Shown here: positions 19,928 through 39,359 of the stretch, piece by piece
Position numbering within the stretch: the first letter of the stretch is position 1
How the letters are laid out: each line of letters opens with the position of its first letter
Source of the DNA: Lepidodermella squamata
Lineage: Eukaryota; Gastrotricha
Direction of reading: 5' to 3'
NCBI GenBank assembly: GCA_047495785.1
Contig: JBLDXI010000034.1
Coordinates: forward strand, 1,302,001-1,366,000
DNA length: 64,000 bases
Position numbers and translations under genes: made by a program
The notes under the pieces: model-generated
Databases searched by the model: none
What the model saw: only the letters and a program-made list of their open reading frames with translations
Told to the model about the DNA's origin: nothing

Positions 19928-21587
19928 TTACGAATTCTTCTGCGGAACCTTGGTGATGACGCATTTCGGCTCGGTGTACGCTTCGATGCCGTAGTCGCCC
20001 TTCTCACGACCCCAGCCGCTCATCTTGAAACCGCCGAACGGCGCCTGGTCCGAGAAAATATCATAGCAATTGACCCAAACAGTTCCAGCGCGAACGCCTT
20101 GAGTCAAATAGTTGATCTTATCGACGTCACTCGAGAAAATAGCCGCTGCCAAGCCGTAGGAAGTCTTATTCGCACGCTCGATAACTTCATCGAGCTTCTT
20201 GAACTTCAAAATCTGCATAACCGGGCCGAAGATCTCCTCACGGGCGATCGTCATATCGTCCTTGACGTCGGAGAAAACGGTCGGGGCAACGAAGTAACCC
20301 TTCGATCCGACACGGCTGCCGCCAGTGTGGAGCACGGCGCCTTCCTTCTTGCCGGTTTCGATGAGGCCGAGAATCTTCTTCATCTGGCTTTCATCGACCT
20401 GGGGGCCTTGCTCGTTCTTCGGGTCGAACGGGTCGCCAACAGTGCGCTTCTTCGCGCGAGCAACGCTAGCCTCGACGAACTTGTCGTAGATCGATTCTTC
20501 AACAAAAGTCCTCGAACCAGCGGTGCAGCACTGGCCTTGGTTGAAGAACAGACCGAAGTGAGCCTGTTCGACGGCGTAGTCGAAGTCGCAGTCAGCGAGG
20601 ATGATGTTAGGGCTCTTGCCGCCGAGCTCAAGGGTAACACGCTTCAAATTGCTTTGAACAGCCATTTCAGCGACCTTGACACCAATCTCCGTCGAGCCGG
20701 TGAAAGCAACCTTATCAACGTCAGGATGGCGGGCAAGGGCAGCACCAGCAGTTGGGCCGTAACCCGAAACGATGTTGATGACACCTTCGGGGAAACCGGC
20801 TTCCTTGGCGAGGTTAGCGACGTATAGAGCAGAAAGGGGGGTCTGCTCTGCAGTCTTCATAACAACAGTGCAACCTGCTGCGAGGGCTGGTCCTAGTTTC
20901 CAAGCTTGCATCAGAAGAGGGAAGTTCCACGGGATGATCTGACCAACAACTCCCTTTGGTTCATGGCGAGTGTATGCAAAGAAGTCGCCATCTGTTATTA
21001 CAATGTTATAATTAGTTAAATGTCAGAGCCATAAGAACTCACCAACAGGGATGACTTTGCCCTGAATTTTATCCGCAATACCAGCGTAGTAACGAAGATG
21101 GCTGATCGAAAGCGGAACATCAATGTTGTATGAGGCAGAGTAGGGCTTGCCGTTATCGAGAGTCTCCAGCGACTAATAGGAAACAAAAAAATTTTAGGAT
21201 CCAAACGCAATCGGCCAAACACACCGCAATATAACGACGATCGCGCTCCATCAAATCTGCGAGTTTGTACAAGAGGCGACCACGCTGTGATGCGTCCATA
21301 CGGCGCCAAGGCGAGCCAAGACGAAAAGCATCACGCGCAGCAGCGACAGCCTTGTCGATTTCGGCCTTGTCGCCCTCGGCAACTTCGACTATTTTCTCGC
21401 CTGTCGCTGGGTTCAAAACAGGGAAAGTCTTCTTGCTTGCCGACTCAACCCACTCGTTGTTGATGAAATGCTTGACATATTTTATTTCCGGCTTGCGGAT
21501 CGGCTCAGCAATAGCAGCCGCAGACAAAGCACGGGCAGGAGTGAATCGGGCAGCAAATGCTGCACCACGGATGAGGCTCGACATCAC
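19928..21587 (-). CDS. ALDH2: Mitochondrial aldehyde dehydrogenase (ALDH2-like)
   Basis: Exons 21587-21225, 21172-21043 and 20991-19928 give 518 aa, close to vertebrate ALDH2 precursors. The first 28 residues (Met, Ser, Ala, Arg-rich, no acids) form a typical mitochondrial leader, followed by the ALDH start [14 protein letters not shown]. Catalytic marks: [29 protein letters not shown], the active Cys in [12 protein letters not shown], and [13 protein letters not shown]. It oxidises acetaldehyde and lipid aldehydes in the matrix. The intron positions are not shared with the second ALDH just downstream, whose product lacks the leader. Together they supply both compartments. Confidence 0.95.
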
Positions 21588-23470
21588 GACGTAACTCGAC
21601 TAGAAAAGAAAATAAGAATACAATAAGAAAGTTTCTCCAATCGGAATTTTCTGAATTACGACACTGTAGCTGCTTGGGAGATTACGGGTACTTATGCTTA
21701 AAAAATGGTTTCAGCGTTTTTATTAGAAGTCGACAACGAGAAGGGTAGGTGGTTTGGAGAGAAACTTTCGAAAGTGGATATTGTCTCATGTAACGGTGGC
21801 GATGCGATAAGATGTGACTGTTCCTTGAGATACACATGTAAAGGAAGACTCGTCGATCAACAGGTAACACAGTCAGAAGGCAACAGGACAAGATCGAGAA
21901 TGGTCCAAACTCCACACTCAGGGGCCTCTCTGCACGTGAAGAGCGTCACATGATCTGATTTTTGGCGCGTCTTTGCGGTTGAAGGTGAACAAATGATTTT
22001 GTTAAAAGCTCAATTACACTGATAAAACAATTTATGCAATCCCAAATATCAGTTATTGCTCTATTATCTTTATAAATTTGCCGCATGCTATTTAAAATAA
22101 AAAATCGTCTTCTCCAAGTGTCCGCTTACGCATAACGAGCTCATGAAACTACGCCGAGATAGTGCTTTCGATGAGGATTCACGAAACAATGGGAATCAGT
22201 ATATGTTACCTACTCCTTACTCCCGAATCTGACGCATGCCTTGCTTTTAAGATGAAAACTTGAATGTTGCATGGCGAATGGGTTAAACCTTGTCGACTAG
22301 CCTGCTTCGCCTAGAATTTCACACCTGGAATAAGACAATCCGAATACATCAACATTCATGACTAGATTCCACTTCTGTCCTTCATCACAGTTCGGCAGAT
22401 GCCGTTTGATCTCAGATCGCCCACTTTGTTGAGCGCATGGACTCCGTCTTGACTGAAACAGCCGACCTCAACCTCCCGGATTCCGGACGGACTAGAGTTC
22501 TCTGACTGAGTTATGATCGCACGCAGAGCCACCTTTCCCATAGGAAAGGAGAGTTTATATGCAGAATGCTTTATTCGGAGCTGCAACTAACTACACGCTG
22601 GAATTGACTTGTTTCAGCTCACTTATCGCACTTCTTCAGGAGATGACTTCTAGCCAATAATTGATGCCAATCGCTTGAGCTTTATACGATTCATCGCGAA
22701 TTAAGACCCTTCAGAAATACTTGAATTTCCCTTCGAGATCGCTATTTCACAAAACGATTGAAAGGGAAATAAGTTTTGTCTGTGAAAAAACGTAATTCCT
22801 AATTCTCCAAGGCGCTTTGCAGTAGGTGTACGTTTATTGTGCACATCGATTAGGTAATAGCACTCAGCATGTAACTCCTTGTTGTATGTACATCATTATA
22901 GATCAACGCCGCAATCAATCATCACTGAACATGATCGTGACTAAGCCCCGAGTAGGTCACTTTAACCGCAAATATACAGCGGTCGCCACTGAAGCCGCTA
23001 AAAGGAAGATTTTCACTGCTCGGTACCACATTTTCAGTGCATCATGTTAATTTCTAATGAATAAACATCACAAGATTCCCATTACACAAATCTTAGTAGT
23101 AAACGAAAATTCTGCAGTTGATTGGATTGCAGCCTCCGAATCATAGGTGGAATAAAACATGCATTGCAAAAACAACTGTTTCCACTATGTTTTACTTTTT
23201 CAATTTGCCATCAAAGCGACCAGCTCAATGCCAGCAGCAGAAGTACAAAAAGCGCATCTCAAACAAAATTCAGAAGTTAATACCATAACATGACATAATA
23301 AGCCGATGTTTCGCATAACAATGTCCCGTACCAGTGCAATAAAAATTAGTGCATGTGGAATTACTATGAGCTGATTTAGCGGTGCCTTTTTCATAATGAG
23401 AAAATATAAGAATAAAACCGCTCAGCTGGGCGGAATAAAACAATAGTGGAAAATTTGCAATAGGTATAGT
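21588..23470. other. Intergenic, nothing recognised
   Basis: About 1.9 kb between the mitochondrial ALDH start and the PTTG1IP-like stop. Short open frames occur on both strands but none shows a domain, good splice context or length above chance. Probably the ALDH promoter and spacer. Confidence 0.4.
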
Positions 23471-24169
23471 TTAATGCGTCGTGGTTTCGTCGCCCATGCG
23501 TTGATACGGCGTTGAAGACGTTTGTCCATCGACGGCTCGGTTGGCTTCCTTGGTCAAGCCGTATTTCGTGCGAATTTCGTTGTACTTGGTCTCGCGTTCA
23601 GCCCTGCGCTCCTCGTTTCGCATGCGACGCTCTTCATCCTGTTCCTGCATGCGAGCTTCTTCTTGGCGCTCACGGCGCGAGATTCGAGACGAGGAACCGC
23701 GGCAACAACAGCAGTAAATGCAGCAGCAGAAGGTGACCAAAATGAGGAAACCACCGACGGATAACAGGCAAATCGCCATGAGCAATAAGGAAACAGCGCA
23801 GGTGTGATACTTAACCGAACCCATCGCGCAGGTTCCATCATAGGGTATACCAAAAATCGTATTTTTCGGCATGGGCAAACAAGCTTTTTTCGATTCGCAA
23901 TAGTAGCACTAAAAAAGAGGAATTGACCTATAACTTAAACATAAGATAACCAATATTTACCTCGTTGTCATATTGCAAACAGTCTGAACAGGAAGCATTG
24001 TACATTTCACAATCTATAAATATAAAATAATTTGCGGGATTCATAGATGATATTCCAGCTTCAACTAACGTATTATCGGCTTGGAAGTCGTTGTATTTTG
24101 AGCAAATACACCATCGACGAGACAAAAAGCAGCAAAAAGTGCAGCAGTCACAACAAACTTAATCATCAT
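23471..24169 (-). CDS. PTTG1IP-like type I membrane protein, copy 1
   Basis: Exons 24169-24070, 24013-23961 and 23908-23471 give 196 aa. Layout: signal peptide (1-23), Thr-rich stretch, a PSI-like Cys cluster (CEMYNASCSDC, then CYYCESKKACLP), one membrane span (LLLMAICLLSVGGFLILV), a juxtamembrane Cys run (CCCIYCCCC), then an Arg/Glu-rich helix ending KYNEIRTKYGL. This order is that of pituitary tumor-transforming gene 1 interacting protein, including the terminal endocytic Tyr-like signature region. Vertebrate PTTG1IP binds securin and traffics between membrane and nucleus; whether that holds here is unknown. A paralogue lies directly upstream. Confidence 0.85.
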
Positions 24170-24325
24170 TGTAGTTAAATGTTCTAGGAATAAACAGCAA
24201 TGATCAGCGGGTCGTGTTGTGTAGCAAAAAATCGAAGTACAAGAATAAAATTGCAAGCTTGATTGCTAAAATCATACAAATTTTGATCAATAAATCACAC
24301 ATAAGCTTGATTAGAAAGCACTATG

Positions 24326-25019
24326 TTACTCGTTGTCCAATTTGGAATACTTGTTCTGAATACCGTACTTCATTCTGATCTCATCATAACGTGACTCGCG
24401 AGCTTCATTGCGAGCAGCACGGCCGGATTTCTTATCCTCCTCTTGCTGATTAGTCCAGGTCACCTCAATATTGCTAGTTTTTCAAAACCTTATTTTACGC
24501 GAAATGTTGAGAAAACAATTAGGCTTACTCCATGTCTACCCTTGGTCTCTTGTGGCAACGAATGCAGCAACAACAACAGATGAGCAATCCGGCAAGGAGA
24601 AGACCACCCCCCACTGACAAAATGCTGATTGCCAACACCAACAAACTTACATCGCATGTCTTGTACATGGCGGTATCCAATGAGCATTCATCATCAAGCG
24701 GTAAACCAAAAGGCATATTGCTGGGAAGGGGTCGACATTCTTTGAGAGAACCGCAATAATAACACGAAGTGGATGCATCCAAGCAAGTCTCGCAGCTCTG
24801 ACCATACTTGGAGCAATCTTTAATTCAAGCGAAATGAACAAAAAATGATCATGAAACGAATATGGCGCAAGAATATTTGGTACCAAAAGAGGCTTCAGTT
24901 GTAGTAATTGGATCAACTGAAGCAGTAGTTGTGTCAGGTTCAGGAGCTGAGGTGGTAGGGTCGTCAGCTAGTCCAGACACGAATAATAAACAAAAAATGA
25001 AACATATTGGGAACTCCAT
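24326..25019 (-). CDS. PTTG1IP-like type I membrane protein, copy 2
   Basis: Exons 25019-24884, 24817-24529 and 24473-24326 give 190 aa. Signal peptide (ICFIFCLLFVSG), a Thr/Pro/Ser-rich linker likely to be O-glycosylated, the Cys cluster CSKYGQSCETC and CYYCGSLKEC, a membrane span (VLAISILSVGGGLLLAGLLI), CCCCC, then a charged helix ending RYDEIRMKYGI. Same family as copy 1, but the extracellular part is one exon here and two there, and the cytoplasmic helix is separated by an intron here and not there. The start ATG at 25019 was chosen because only it gives a signal peptide in frame with the phase-1 donor. Confidence 0.82.
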
Positions 25020-32648
<7,629 letters not shown>

Positions 32649-32942
32649 CTTCCATTTTACTTGTTTCTTTTTCATCGTTTCATCATCCAAGATCTGATCT
32701 TATCAATTCGTATTATTTGATTTGCCTGTGTTTTTTCGTAAATTTCTTATACTAGTCTTTGAACGTATGCATATGTACACAAATTTGACTATTGAAGCGT
32801 ATGTTGATCGTAATTTCATCCGAATTCTTATTCATCAATAATATTTGCTACTACCGCATTTATTGTTTTTTGCTGTAGATCATGTTATTGTGTGATTTTA
32901 TGGCGTGAGAAATCGCCGTCCCCACGATACACGCGGCTCAAA

Positions 32943-35900
32943 ATGAGTGAAGTAAGCAGTGTCAGTATCGATCGAGTCAAAGTTCTAGTTTTGGGCGATT
33001 CTGGTGAGTTGTCTTTAATTTTCCATATTTCGCCAGTAATCTTTGCGTTTGAAGGTGTTGGCAAGACGAGTTTGGTGCACCTTATCGCCTCAGGTCTGGT
33101 TTTGCCCCGTGGTCCTGGTTGGACTGCTGGTTGCAATGTTGAAGTTCGATATCACGAATACGCCGCTGGGACTTGTAAGTTTTTACTGAAACCTTGAAAA
33201 ATCGAAATTTGCTGGCAGCTTAAAAATTCCAAAATGGAAATTATTTTGACTTAACTCGGATATTTCCGCTGGCGGAACGGATTTAGATGAACCGTAGCGA
33301 GCCATGTCATGTAATTAATCTGCGCAGCTATTATCTTAAATTTGTTACTTTTTGCTTTTTATTTTCGTATTATGATTACGAGAATCAGGTACCAGTTAGA
33401 TCCTCCTAGAGACTGAATTTCGACTGGTCCGGCTACATCCGGCTATGGACTAGATCAAACTCGCATTTTGATCTTTGATAACTGACTTTAGAATGTGTTG
33501 CTCGATGAGCACAGGGTTCACAATCATCGAGAATGTGGCGACCTTAAGACCATCAACCAGGTTGTGTCGAAGGATTTGTTTCCGTGCTGACGATCCGGCA
33601 TGTCCGAATCGGCGATGCCATTGAGTGTAAGTGGGTGCGAGGAGTGCGTGGTGAGACTTCTGTCGTAAAAAATAAAGCCCGTCAAGTTTGTCCGCAATTC
33701 ACACTTCTGTATTTGACAAATTAAGGTCTCGAATTTGTGCGTTTGTCTTGGTAAAAATGGCAATATTATCCTTTTCTCTGGCAGCAGGGACACTAAATAA
33801 GTTTGAGGCCAGGCCTGGTACGTACATGACGTCCTCAAGTTGCACCCAAAATGCCTACGAATCCGATGCTGCTGCTTAATTGGCACCGCGCCGGACCAGT
33901 TGACTGGAATCCAACGCCCCAGGTCCCCAGGTAGACGTTGGTTTGCTCGACAAGCCTAGTCGGGTTCCTGAAGAGACGTGGATTGTTGCCAATATGCGAA
34001 CTGGCGCCTGAGTCTAGAACCCATTGGTGAGATTGAGCCTTGCTAGCGAGTAAAGAGTAGCATTTTCTGGGTGTCATTCCCGAGTACGCATTTAAAATAC
34101 CTGGAGCAGAACTAGTATCCTTCCGAGCGGCAGCCGGGAAGTATGGCAACGATCACTTGGGATCAAGTCGTCTAGATGGATCTGGATCTAGAATTTGTAT
34201 TGTTGTTTTCATGGGAGGTTGCTGTTAAAATATGCTGATGCTTTTCCACTCGATTTCGAATACGTCGTTTGTGCATTCCAACCACGGTCTCCGATCTGGG
34301 ACGCGAACTTCTGAGCTCGTCATTAATCTCATCAGCATTGACTGGAACCAAATAACTCAACGGCATTTCATGAACATTTTGAACAGCTGAGCGGAAAACC
34401 GAAGCTTAATTGAACTGCGAAATAATTAGAAAATTCACAATTGAAAACACCTCAATATTTTCCGCTTGTTCTGGATGGTAGATATTCAGCTTCACGAATT
34501 TACGGCTTGTTTGATCAAGTGTTAGTTGGAGCAGTTGATGGGCTATCTCCTGAGCCGAATAATCGCGATTGCCAACGTCAAGGGTGAACTCAGCTCAGCG
34601 GACATTTTTTTGCTATTGGCAACATAGCCAACAAGATACTTCAGAAACCAACAATGTTGAAAATTAGGGCTAAGTCGCAGTTAGCTCTCCATGCAAACGT
34701 GATGAGTAGGTCGTAACTGTTGAGATTTTCATTCGAATTCCTCACCGCCCCAGGGGGGCATGACGGCGCGGTTAGTAAGGGGTGGGAGGGGAGTGTGAAA
34801 AAAGTCCAGCGTGACTGCAACAAATGATATTGCCTTAATACATAAGTATCGATTATTGTTGACAAAAAACTAAATACCTAACAGCGGAGGCGAATCAGAT
34901 AGAAAGCGCGCCGCATGACCACCCTCCCGTCCGAACCGTGGTCTCGTAAACGGCGAGGCAGCTCGGTCTTCAAAGCCTAGCGGCATGACAAACGATGCGA
35001 CCGCTGGAGATGTTAACAACGAAATCGGTGGTGCAGGCGGTCGATTAGTCGGCGCCTCGGCATAAGGAGTGAGAACAATTTCATATGAAAATTCGACACT
35101 ATTTTATTGAAATTTCAATTTTACGGCTCGGCTTGAAATAAATTCGGCCTTGAAAGGCTGTTTTCGTCTAATAGAATCTAAGGAAGCAAATATTGGTTAC
35201 TATGGCTCGCTACGGTTTGCCAGAAACCTCTCCGGGATTTGAATATTTTTGAAAAATTGAAACTTCATAGCAATTATCCAAAATCTGGTGTTAACCAATT
35301 TTTTAAATATTTTCAGCTCGAGAGCAGCCATATTTTGTTGAATTATGGGACGTTGGCGGCTCAGCAGCTCTGCAAGCCGTTCGCCCGCTGTTCTACGGCG
35401 GTGCCCACGGCTACATTCTCGTCCACGATATGACAAACCGAAAATCTCTTCAAAACCTGAAAACAGTGTGGCTAAACGAGCTGACCGCCGCAGCATCAGC
35501 CCAGCCGTCAACTTCCAGCCTATCGTCATCACCCTGGTCCTCCTCGTCGTCGCCCTCGTCATCCTCGAGTAACACAACAATCCTACTACCACCCCAGGCG
35601 CCTTGTCTATTAATCGGGACGAAGGTTGACGCGTTATCAGGCGGTGATAAAGTTAATGGCGAGTACGTTCTGCCGATGTCGAATCGAAAAGCAAGTTCGA
35701 GCGGGTCGAGTTGGCCTGGCCTGGGCGTCACAATAACAGCCGAATCGATATGCAAAACTGTGGGCGGCGCGGAGCATATAACAGTCGATTGTCATAACGC
35801 TAGGTCGTTAGCGCCTGGTTCTTCGAATTCGGTGGCGATTACGCGGTTTTTCGATAAAGTTATCGATGTCAAACTGGCGATGACGCTGTCTGGCAATGGG

Positions 35901-36717
35901 TTGTCTTCGTCGATGGGTGGGTCTAGCAATATGTTGAGTGTGGCGAATTCTTCGTCGAATTCGTCTTCCTCGCTGTTATCGGCCGGCAATCGGTTATCGA
36001 GTGGATCCTCTCCATTTCAACAGGTGAGACAGTTTTAATTTCCGTATAGTCTATCACGACTTGATTTTTTGTACCTGTGGAATTAGTCTCGTCCGTGGAA
36101 AAACACTTTTTATTAGAAAAATTGAGGAAATTATTCGAATCTGTTTGCTGTCTTGAAAATAATGTTTACATGGTATACGTTGATTTTCCCTATTTTCCTC
36201 TAAAATTTGGCTTCGCCCGGTTTAGACTCAAACTTGGCTGATCGCTCTGTAGTTTGTATAATAAAATTCTGAGAATATTCCCAATGTAGCGCGTTTATTG
36301 GTGCGGAATAGAATTTAATTACCATGTGTTTTGCACCTAGTGATTAATTATTATCAGCCTTTTTTCGTCAAATAACGTTATGGGACGCTGAATGTCAAAC
36401 GCGGGTGAAAAAATCGATAATTCAATAATCAAGTGACATGTTCATGTATTTTTCAACTTTTAGTAATAATTTTCTTGTTAAAACTGCCTGGGGAGTTTTG
36501 TTGGGGATTTTTCAGCCTATATCAGGCTTTCTATTTTCCGATTCTCGACAAGTCGATTAAAATAACCATTTTGTAGAAATTGCTCTGTGTAATAACGTGA
36601 AAATTTGGTTAATTAATTTTTTTACTAGGCATTCATAAATGTTTTTGCTGTTTTTTAAGGCCAGATGTTTTTTGAATGTTTACTTTTTATTTTCTTATTT
36701 AGGTTCGCCCCCGCTGA
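32943..36717 (+). CDS. RABL3: Rab-like protein 3 (RABL3) with Ser-rich insertions
   Basis: Exons 32943-33003, 33055-33174, 35317-36023 and 36703-36717 give 300 aa. RABL3 is a small GTPase-like protein implicated in RAS prenylation and cilia. G1 is GDSGVGKTS, split by the first intron. The RABL3-typical [15 protein letters not shown] and VELWDVGGS (G3) follow, then [23 protein letters not shown] and G4 LIGTKVD. Human RABL3 is 236 aa. The excess here is a Ser-rich insert of about 35 residues just before G4 and a Ser/Asn-rich C-terminus. Like RABL3 elsewhere it has no terminal prenylation Cys; the last exon adds only four residues. The 2.1 kb second intron holds a copia fragment. Confidence 0.92.
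33490..34366 (-). mobile_element. Decayed Ty1/copia retrotransposon fragment in a RABL3 intron
   Basis: On the minus strand, broken frames give the copia order. First comes the aspartic protease [15 protein letters not shown] (about 34030-33985). Then the conserved [18 protein letters not shown] (about 33845-33790), and last the GAG-pre-integrase [11 protein letters not shown] (about 33620-33590). The frames are interrupted by stops and shifts. Reverse transcriptase, RNase H and LTRs were not found. The upstream open frame at 34366-34172 may be remnant Gag. The piece is inactive and antisense to RABL3. Confidence 0.85.
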
Positions 36718-36994
36718 TGTGACACTGCTGAGTAAACAAAGCCTATCTCTTTCGCCTTCCATTCCCAACCGAATCGTAAAATATTCTTCATAATTCATTA
36801 TTTTTGTTGATATCATGGAAACATTCCATAATAATTAAATTATGAAAAATTTGAATTTCAAACGATGAAATATGCATTTTATTTTCATTTTGTAGGAATA
36901 TTAATAATAGATTTTTCCAATTTTTCCTGCTGGGATATTTTGTGTTTTTGTGACAAAAAAAATCTCACGAAAAAATGGCTGATTCCCGGTTGAA

Positions 36995-39359
36995 ATGACG
37001 TCGGCATTGTGCGAGGCTGCGACATTGACACCCGAGCCTAATTTCAGCGACAACGCGACCGATCAACTGTCGAAAAGCCCGTCTTTCGTCGAGCAGCAAT
37101 TCGTGCACGATGTGTACAAAGAAATCGCGCACTGCTTCACAACGCCGGAGAACCGCCGATGGCCGAATGTTGTCAGCTTTCTGGACTCGCTAGACGACGG
37201 AGCACTGGTTTGCGACGTCGGCTGCGGCGATGGCAAGTACATGGCGACCGAGGCTGCGCTCAATGGCAAATTAGCGATAATTTCTGTCGATTTGTGTGCC
37301 AATCTGTTGGAGTCTGCGGTGGCTTATGCCGAGAAAACGCCGGCCTGTGACGTTGTGGCTTCGAATAACTTGTCGTTAGGTAAATTTTATGAATTTTATT
37401 CAAAAAATGGAAAGAATTTGTTAGAAATTTCAAAAAAAGAATGATTTTGAGAAATCCAAGTCACTGAGCTTGCTTACCACCAAACTCGGGTTTTCACGTC
37501 GAAATAATTTTCCTTTTAGTCCGATTTTAACTGGCGGTGGGGTAATGTGATATCTTCGTTTATCTCAATAACTTCATTAAAATCTCGCGGTTTAAAAATT
37601 TTACTTCCACTTATTAACCTTTTTTGGTTGAGTGGGCAAAGTTCACTTACAAAATTCTTAAAATTGCTGGTAAGGGTTCCATAAGGTCCAAAGGTCCATG
37701 AGATGTTGATTTTAAGAGGTTTCATTTTCATTCGTAATTTAATGTATTTAGGTTTCCGAGATGGCTGCTTCGATGGCGTTGTTTCTGTCGGAGTACTGCA
37801 TCATTTCTCGACCGTCGATCGGCGAGTTCAAGCTCTCCGCGAACTAGGCCGGCTGCTCCGACCCGACGGTGGTCGTTTGTTAGTCTACGTCTGGGCGCTC
37901 GAACAGCCGCGGCGCAATTTCTCAGCCCAGGACATTCTCGTCCCAGCCGACGTCGATGTGCCATCGCCTAGCCGCGGTCGCCTGAAAAAAGCGAGTTCAG
38001 TCGCGGTGACCCCCGAAACGGCATGGCCGGTGAAAAATGGCCATCGCGTTGTGTTCGAGGAATTTCCTAACTGGCCGAATGGCAATAGCGCAATCAACGT
38101 GTCTGTCGATAATATTGTGAAAAAGCTCAACGACGAAAACGGCTGTGTCACCAATGGCGATGTGGCGGCTAGCAGGAAAAGCTCATTATCAGCAGCTATG
38201 TAAGTGATTGCCTCGCTTTTCAGCTTCATACCGATCCAGCTTGTAGAATCGATCAAGTAAAAATTCAGGATTTTTCGATATCAGAAGTTTTAAAAACAAA
38301 TAATAATTTGGCGGGGCCAAATATATACAGCATGCCCTATAATTTTCTCAACCATTTTTCATTTTGCGAATTTTTTGAGGAAATGAAACTAATTTTTCGA
38401 AAAAATGCCCTCTGGGGGATTCTTTCATCCTTTATTTAAGATTTTACCGAAGAAATTTAAAATTGAAAACCCCAATGGTAACTGGTTTGGAAATTTTCGG
38501 TTTTTACCTGGCTGGATCAAATTTCTTCGGATTTTTTAATCCCATTCACAAGAGACATTACTTTGTGACTATTCTTATGGCACTTTCTATTTTTCTGAGA
38601 TTTTTCTGGCAATGACTGTCAAGTCTTTTACAGAATTTCTTGCTAAATTTGAAAATAATTTATTCAGAATAACGCTGGTCTATAATAATAGCTTTTCAAG
38701 TTCTGAACAGTGCTTTCAGGACCACTTAAATATTCCAAAAGCTGGTTTTCCTCACCCTTCCGGAAAAGGAGCGCCCCTTTTTAAAAATATTTTTTTTCAT
38801 ATTTCTTTTATTAATTTGTATCAAGTTGACTCATTAGCCAGAATTTTTAGACACGTCAATAAAATTACCCTATTTCATTTTTTTCAGTTCTGCACCGGAA
38901 ACGAACCCTGAGCCAACGCCGTCGCTGTTTTCCCGCATGTTGCCGCCATTCCTGCGATCGAAACGTGACAAAAGCCCGAATGGACTCGTCAACAAGCCTG
39001 CGAACAAAGAAGTGCCAGCTGAAACCCCGTCGCCAGTAGCTGAAGCAGCAAGTTGTGAAAATAACGAGCCGACCAGCCAACGTGCCCTCTACCGGTATTA
39101 CCACGTGTTTTGCCGCGGTGAATTGGAGAGCCTAGTCGAGACGCTGAATCGCGAGTGCCAAGACCTCAGCGACGTCCACTGCACGAAAAAACCGCCGCAT
39201 CGCCCGGTCACGACAGCCTCATCTCCGTGCTTAACCGCTGTTGAAACTAATTCGTCTAGTCCGATGTCAAGCCATCGCAATGTGAAATTGAACCTCAAAA
39301 TCGTGCGATCGTTCTACGACCACGCAAACTGGGCTGTTGAGTTACAGCGCGTTTACTAG
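36995..39359 (+). CDS. Trm9-family tRNA methyltransferase (TRMT9B/ALKBH8-methyltransferase-like)
   Basis: Exons 36995-37379, 37752-38199 and 38888-39359 give 434 aa. Family marks: EQQFVHDVYKEIAHCF, the SAM motif VCDVGCGDGKYM, the acidic loop near ISVDLCANLL, FDGVVSVGVLHHFSTVDRR, and GGRLLVYVWALEQ. The C-terminus carries RALYRYYHVFCRGELESL and the ending FYDHANWAV, as in Trm9. It would methylate the wobble uridine side chain (mcm5U) of tRNAs. There is no AlkB domain or RRM, which fits TRMT9B rather than full ALKBH8. A long Ser/Pro-rich insert (about 205-290) splits the C-terminal part, as in TRMT9B. The phases at both introns (1 and 2) fit exactly. Confidence 0.88.

Noticed and set aside
20099-20827. 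242-codon plus-strand frame
   Set aside because: Antisense shadow of ALDH2 exon 3; the minus strand has all catalytic motifs.
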